This document shows positions 60,208 to 64,000 of a DNA stretch of 64,000 bases, piece by piece. Under the pieces are notes generated by a model. That model searched no databases. It was not told the origin of the DNA and saw only the letters and a program-made list of their open reading frames with translations. Every line of letters begins with the position of its first letter. Within the stretch, counting starts at the first letter, position 1. The stretch is from assembly GCA_025403435.1 (NCBI GenBank), contig JAJQZP010000453.1, positions 62,001-126,000 on the forward strand, written 5' to 3'. The DNA is from Artocarpus heterophyllus (lineage: Eukaryota; Streptophyta; Magnoliopsida; Rosales; Moraceae). The position numbers were made by a program, and so were the translations under genes.

Positions 60208-60800
60208 GTTAATATGTACATATAATCATTAGATGGAAGATAAGAATGATAGATTGTATGAAATTCTAATGTGTGTGGATCCTTTTACAGTCAACCTATT
60301 CGTTGTCCAAACAATTAGTATTTTGGTATATGGTCCTTTTTTTTTTTCTTAGACCAACATAGGTCTAGTCTAGCTTGGTTAGACGGCTTGAATTTATAAA
60401 TACTATAAGACAAAAGCGCTCAATTCTTCAATCCTTATTTCTCTAATCAAAATAAAACAAATATTCAAATAAGTAACACTAATTGATCAAACCAATTTGG
60501 TATAATTATTAGGTAATCACTTTCTTTGGAATAAAAAAGTTTTAATATATTGTTACTCTTAAAAGAACTTAATATATCATTTAACGTGAGACCTCCTACA
60601 AAAAAGTTAGAAGCTCTATACTATATTTCTACTTTTTTTTAGAATCAACATCAAGTACTCGTAGTATATGATTTCCTTTATTTTATCCTATTGTTAAGTC
60701 ACTTTCATTAAGAATTTAAATTACTTGTAGCATATGATTTTCTCTATTTTTTCCATCAATTAGGAAGCAAGTTTCATCATCAATTTATATGTAAATGGGT
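60208..60800. repeat. tandem repeat unit R4 (head only)
   Basis: Follows R3 directly with no insertion at the junction, and stops after CATCATCAATTTATATG. Confidence 0.7.
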
Positions 60801-63800
60801 GGTTTAATGTACAGTTTAGGGGCGTCTAATGTGTTAGGGTATTCTTAATAAAAGGATGGTACTTTGGATTATCAACAACAAAAAATATTTGTGATCCATA
60901 TTGAAGCAGTCCAATATCCAATGTCTGCAAATCACATGAGCGTATGATGCAAGTTCTTAAAATGGGAACCTAAGTGCCAAACGTTATAAAGTTTGACACA
61001 TATGATGCAAATCTCTTTATTTTGATATAATTTTAGTCATACATAGTGTTCAAAAACATACGATAACGATAAGGATATTCTAACTAGAGTCTTATTATTT
61101 TTTTCATTTATATACCTTTATTTGAGGATATAAAAAGCTACCAAATTTAGCCTATGGTAATTTGGCATAAGAAATGACACTGCATTAGAGAGTATTTTTT
61201 ACACTCAAATGTCAATACTTGACATTAGCACAACATTACAGCATTTTGTATTAGAGATGCTCTGAAAGTCAATAGGGGCTTATATAGAAATATTTAATCT
61301 CAATGGGGCCATAATATAAAAGTTTTAAATTCAAAGAGTCAAATTTTAATTTTCAAAAAGTGAGTGAGGGCGACAGCTCCCATTTGCCCCCACCTAATTC
61401 TGCCATTGGTTAAAATTAGGTTTAGAGATCAAAGTTGGGTTTCGAGACTAGGGACGCGTTTTGATGCCAGGGTCAAGGTCAATTTCAAGACTAGCTTTGG
61501 AGGCCGGGTATAGGAACTTAAGATTGTGGGCAGGGCATGTTTTGAAAATGTTGTATGGATTTTAAAATTAAAATAGATGTTTGAGACCGGGTTAGAGTTT
61601 ATATTTGGGGTTAAGATTAAGTTCTTGAACCAAAGTTGGGTTCTGAGACTAGGATCTTCTTTTAATATTTTCTTTTAGCTAAAGTTAAAAAGTAATTGGG
61701 ACTGAGAACGAGGTTGGAATCGGCTTTGTAGACTATGCCAGGTTCAAGGACATGATTGATTAATGCACGTAGGAATAATTATCAATGTTTACTTGTCTTA
61801 TTATGATTACGAGGTTAACTAGATGGCCAAAATTTAATGGACGAACTAATTTGATACAATATGAACGTTTGAGACAAATTATTAATTTATGAAAGTTGGA
61901 GGGGCTCGATTATCCAACGGTCAAGGTTGGCAAAAAAATTTTAAAACGATGAATCTCTCCTTTGGCTCCTTCAAAAAGAGTATGCTACCTAGTTTTAGAT
62001 GGGGCCTATCTTATTGTGAGGGCCGGTCATAGCTCGATCAGAATGAATAATATTGTCTAGTTTTTTGTCTCTCTTATTCCTGTCTATGACGTCATGTGCT
62101 TCTTTTGAAGATGGCCGTAGTCTTTTTTGGAAGGGGATGGTTTCGTCTTTTTCTTCTGTTCTTTTTTCTTTTTTTTTTTGTCGTTAACGGGGAGGTTTCT
62201 TCTTGGATAGGCACTCCCGCGCTATAGTTTTTTTTTTAATACATTATTTCTTTTTAGAAAATATATAAGTTCGTCTGATGGTATCTTAAAAAATAAGTAT
62301 AAATATTTTTATTTTAGTAAAAAATTTCCAAACAACTTTTAAAACAATAGCAAAGAGAGCTAACGTCAGCCGCACCATAACGTCGAAAATAAGAGAGAGT
62401 AGACTAGGCCACGTCTCAAATCGTGTTCCAGAAGGAATTGACCTTTTCAAAGAATTATATACGCTCCAAAAAGAAAAGAAAAGAAAAGAAAAAAAAAAGG
62501 TTCTGTGTATTCACACACAAAGGTGAAAATATGGAATTTCTTTTTCACTTGGACACTTTTTTCTGATAATATGGATATACTCTTTAAGATACCCACAACT
62601 CGATATTCTTTCAAATCGTATTTTCAGTTTAATACTGAAAGTCATCATTTTGTTGTAAAGAAGCGTAAGTCAAGGAAAAAAATAATAATTGTGCATTACA
62701 TTTTATATTTATATTAAAAAGAAATTTCCAAAGTATTTTTTCGTTAAACTATAGACCTTTTAGTAAGTCTTACAATCTAGCCTACAACTACGCCACCTAC
62801 CCTTTTGGGACCATGACTACAAATTTTAATATTCAAATGAAAATTATTAAGCTAAGTATTCGCGTTAATAGTTTCTAGGATTCTATTTCTAACAATAGAA
62901 AATAGGCATATATATATTTATGTTTGTAGTGCCTTTTTTTTAAAAGAAAGAAATTAGTGTTCCGTATTATTGTAACAAACAGTTTTAAAATTTTCTCTTT
63001 TTTTTCTAATTTACTTATAAAACTATTAATCAGATAATATTTTTTTTTCCAAGATTTAGAAAAAAAGAATATTACCAATTCATTTTATATACACATACAT
63101 ATATATATATATATGAGTAAATTAAATTGCTATCTCATTTAGTTATGTCATCTACTCATTATTCAACTATAAATAAAAAATCACAAAATTGAATACAATC
63201 TAATAGATAATAGCCAGCGTGCAAATAAGTAATTAGAGAAAGAGAAAAAGAAAAGGGAAAAGAAAAAGAAAAAGAAAAAGAAAAAGATAGCATGTTCGTT
63301 TAAGAAAACAACAAAGAAAAGAAATGTAATGCGTTAACAAATGAGTTCAAAAAAAAAATATTTGACTTAACAAAAAAGCCAAAACAAAACAAAAAGGAAA
63401 GAATTAGAGTCAATATTACCAAATACTTACTATATTAATAATTCTTTTTTCAATATCATGTGCCGTAAATAATAATTCATGCAAATAATATATCTGATTG
63501 AATTTTGTTTCGTGATATGGTCGTTTGCGTAACACCTCAAATGCAAAAAATATAAGAAAAATAAAAGGAAAAAAAATAATGCTTCATTTAAAAATATAAA
63601 TACATATATATATTGAAAAACGTTATGATTTATAAATCTCCGCAACAATGTTCCCTTAAATGCATCAGATGGAAATTACTTTATTTTGAAAGGAATAAAC
63701 TCTAGTCTTTGCGTAAACGAATTATTAATGAGAGAAAATATTGTGGGTCTAATTGCTGCATATAGAAATGCACATAAAAAGGGTCAACGTTCAAACCGCG

Positions 63801-63906
63801 TTTAATGACGCAACTTCTAGATCACCTACAACCATGAAAACAAAGCGTGATTAGGCGGAATCTAAATCTCAATCACTAATATGGTATTCGACGTATTGAT
63901 TAAAAC
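60801..63906. other. gene-free AT-rich stretch
   Basis: Includes an element edge near 61260-61415 resembling that at 2780-2814, two copies of CAAAGTTGGGTT-TGAGACTAGG about 205 bp apart (61428 and 61633), a GAAAAA tract at 63234-63287, and (TA)n near 63096-63114. No gene or RNA is recognised. Confidence 0.4.
63234..63287. repeat. (GAAAAA)n purine tract
   Basis: Imperfect hexamer run, all purine on the plus strand. Confidence 0.9.
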
Positions 63907-64000
63907 TATCGGTTAGAACTGTAAACATTGTAGCATATAAGAGCTTTATATTACAACAACTTTTTTTTTTAACTATAACATGTGAAAGTTTCTAACTGAA
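63907..64000. repeat. MITE-like repeat, partial copy at the window end
   Basis: CGGTTAGAACTGTAAAC followed by ATTGTAGCATATAAGAGCTTT matches the interior of the 4751/5313 family. The right end is outside the window. Confidence 0.4.

Larger units (their letters stand above)
43825..60800. repeat. array of a roughly 1.2 kb tandem repeat (units R0-R4), invaded by LTR elements
   Basis: Units share landmarks in order: GATAACATGTACATATGATC, CAGTCAACCTATTC, TTAGGCCTGCATAAGCCTAG, GGTACATTCAAATCA, GCACCAAGCTATTGGCA, TCATCATCAATTTATG, GATCAACCRTAAGGAATA. R0 tail is about 43825-44051. R1 is 44052-44849 with an internal deletion of about 370 bp. R2 is 48666-49837 (1172 bp), R3 58962-60207 (about 1.25 kb), R4 60208-60800 (head only). 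Between R1 and R2 sits a 3811 bp solo LTR, and between R2 and R3 a solo LTR carrying a copia. Units are noncoding. Confidence 0.8.

Noticed and set aside
43825..60800. CRISPR array or prokaryotic repeat system
   Set aside because: Repeats are over 1 kb, diverged and without regular spacers, and the DNA is clearly from a plant nucleus.

Overview
The window is nuclear DNA of a flowering plant, most likely a eudicot. It is AT-rich, its genes have GT-AG introns, and it is full of LTR retrotransposons and small TIR elements. The species cannot be fixed from sequence alone. Only two host genes are convincing, both on the minus strand: a UGT82A1-like UDP-glycosyltransferase (exons 6976-7450 and 3618-4552) and POP5, an RNase P/MRP subunit (three exons within 34418-35858). 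They are unrelated housekeeping and metabolic genes standing in a transposon landscape. They do not form an operon or pathway.

Layout. 1-1119: decayed CACTA (En/Spm) transposase, minus strand, running off the window start. 2121-2814: TIR-like element. 3543-7631: the UGT gene, whose 2.4 kb intron carries two MITE-like repeats. 8567-8639: a strong GC-rich hairpin made of GTGGGNCCCAC units. 8954-17793: a complete, very young Ty3/gypsy chromovirus (probably Tekay/Del type) with 1968 bp LTRs differing at only four positions, TSD GAGAA, PBS, PPT and an open 1565-codon gag-pol frame on the minus strand. 17799-24979: gene-free AT-rich DNA with MITE-like elements, a 220 bp tandem duplication and microsatellites. 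24980-28758: probable solo LTR. 29375-33845: fragments of transposase, gag and unrecognised coding-like sequence. 34418-36590: POP5 with its leader. 37662-42690: an old LTR relic that received a 1978 bp solo LTR and a 648 bp solo LTR. 43825-60800: an array of a roughly 1.2 kb repeat, invaded by a 3811 bp solo LTR and by another solo LTR of about 2.03 kb. The latter is itself split by a decayed Ty1/copia element (50418-57319). 60800-64000: gene-free AT-rich DNA.

The most interesting observations concern the retroelements. In the copia element the gag start codon appears to lie inside the 5' LTR, next to a consensus splice donor. A matching acceptor sits directly before the gag domain, so the primer-binding site and a GC-rich, hairpin-rich leader would fall inside an intron. 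The same copia copy landed in the TATA box of the solo LTR that hosts it. Two different LTR elements inserted at overlapping positions of neighbouring repeat units. No tRNA, rRNA or CRISPR was seen.
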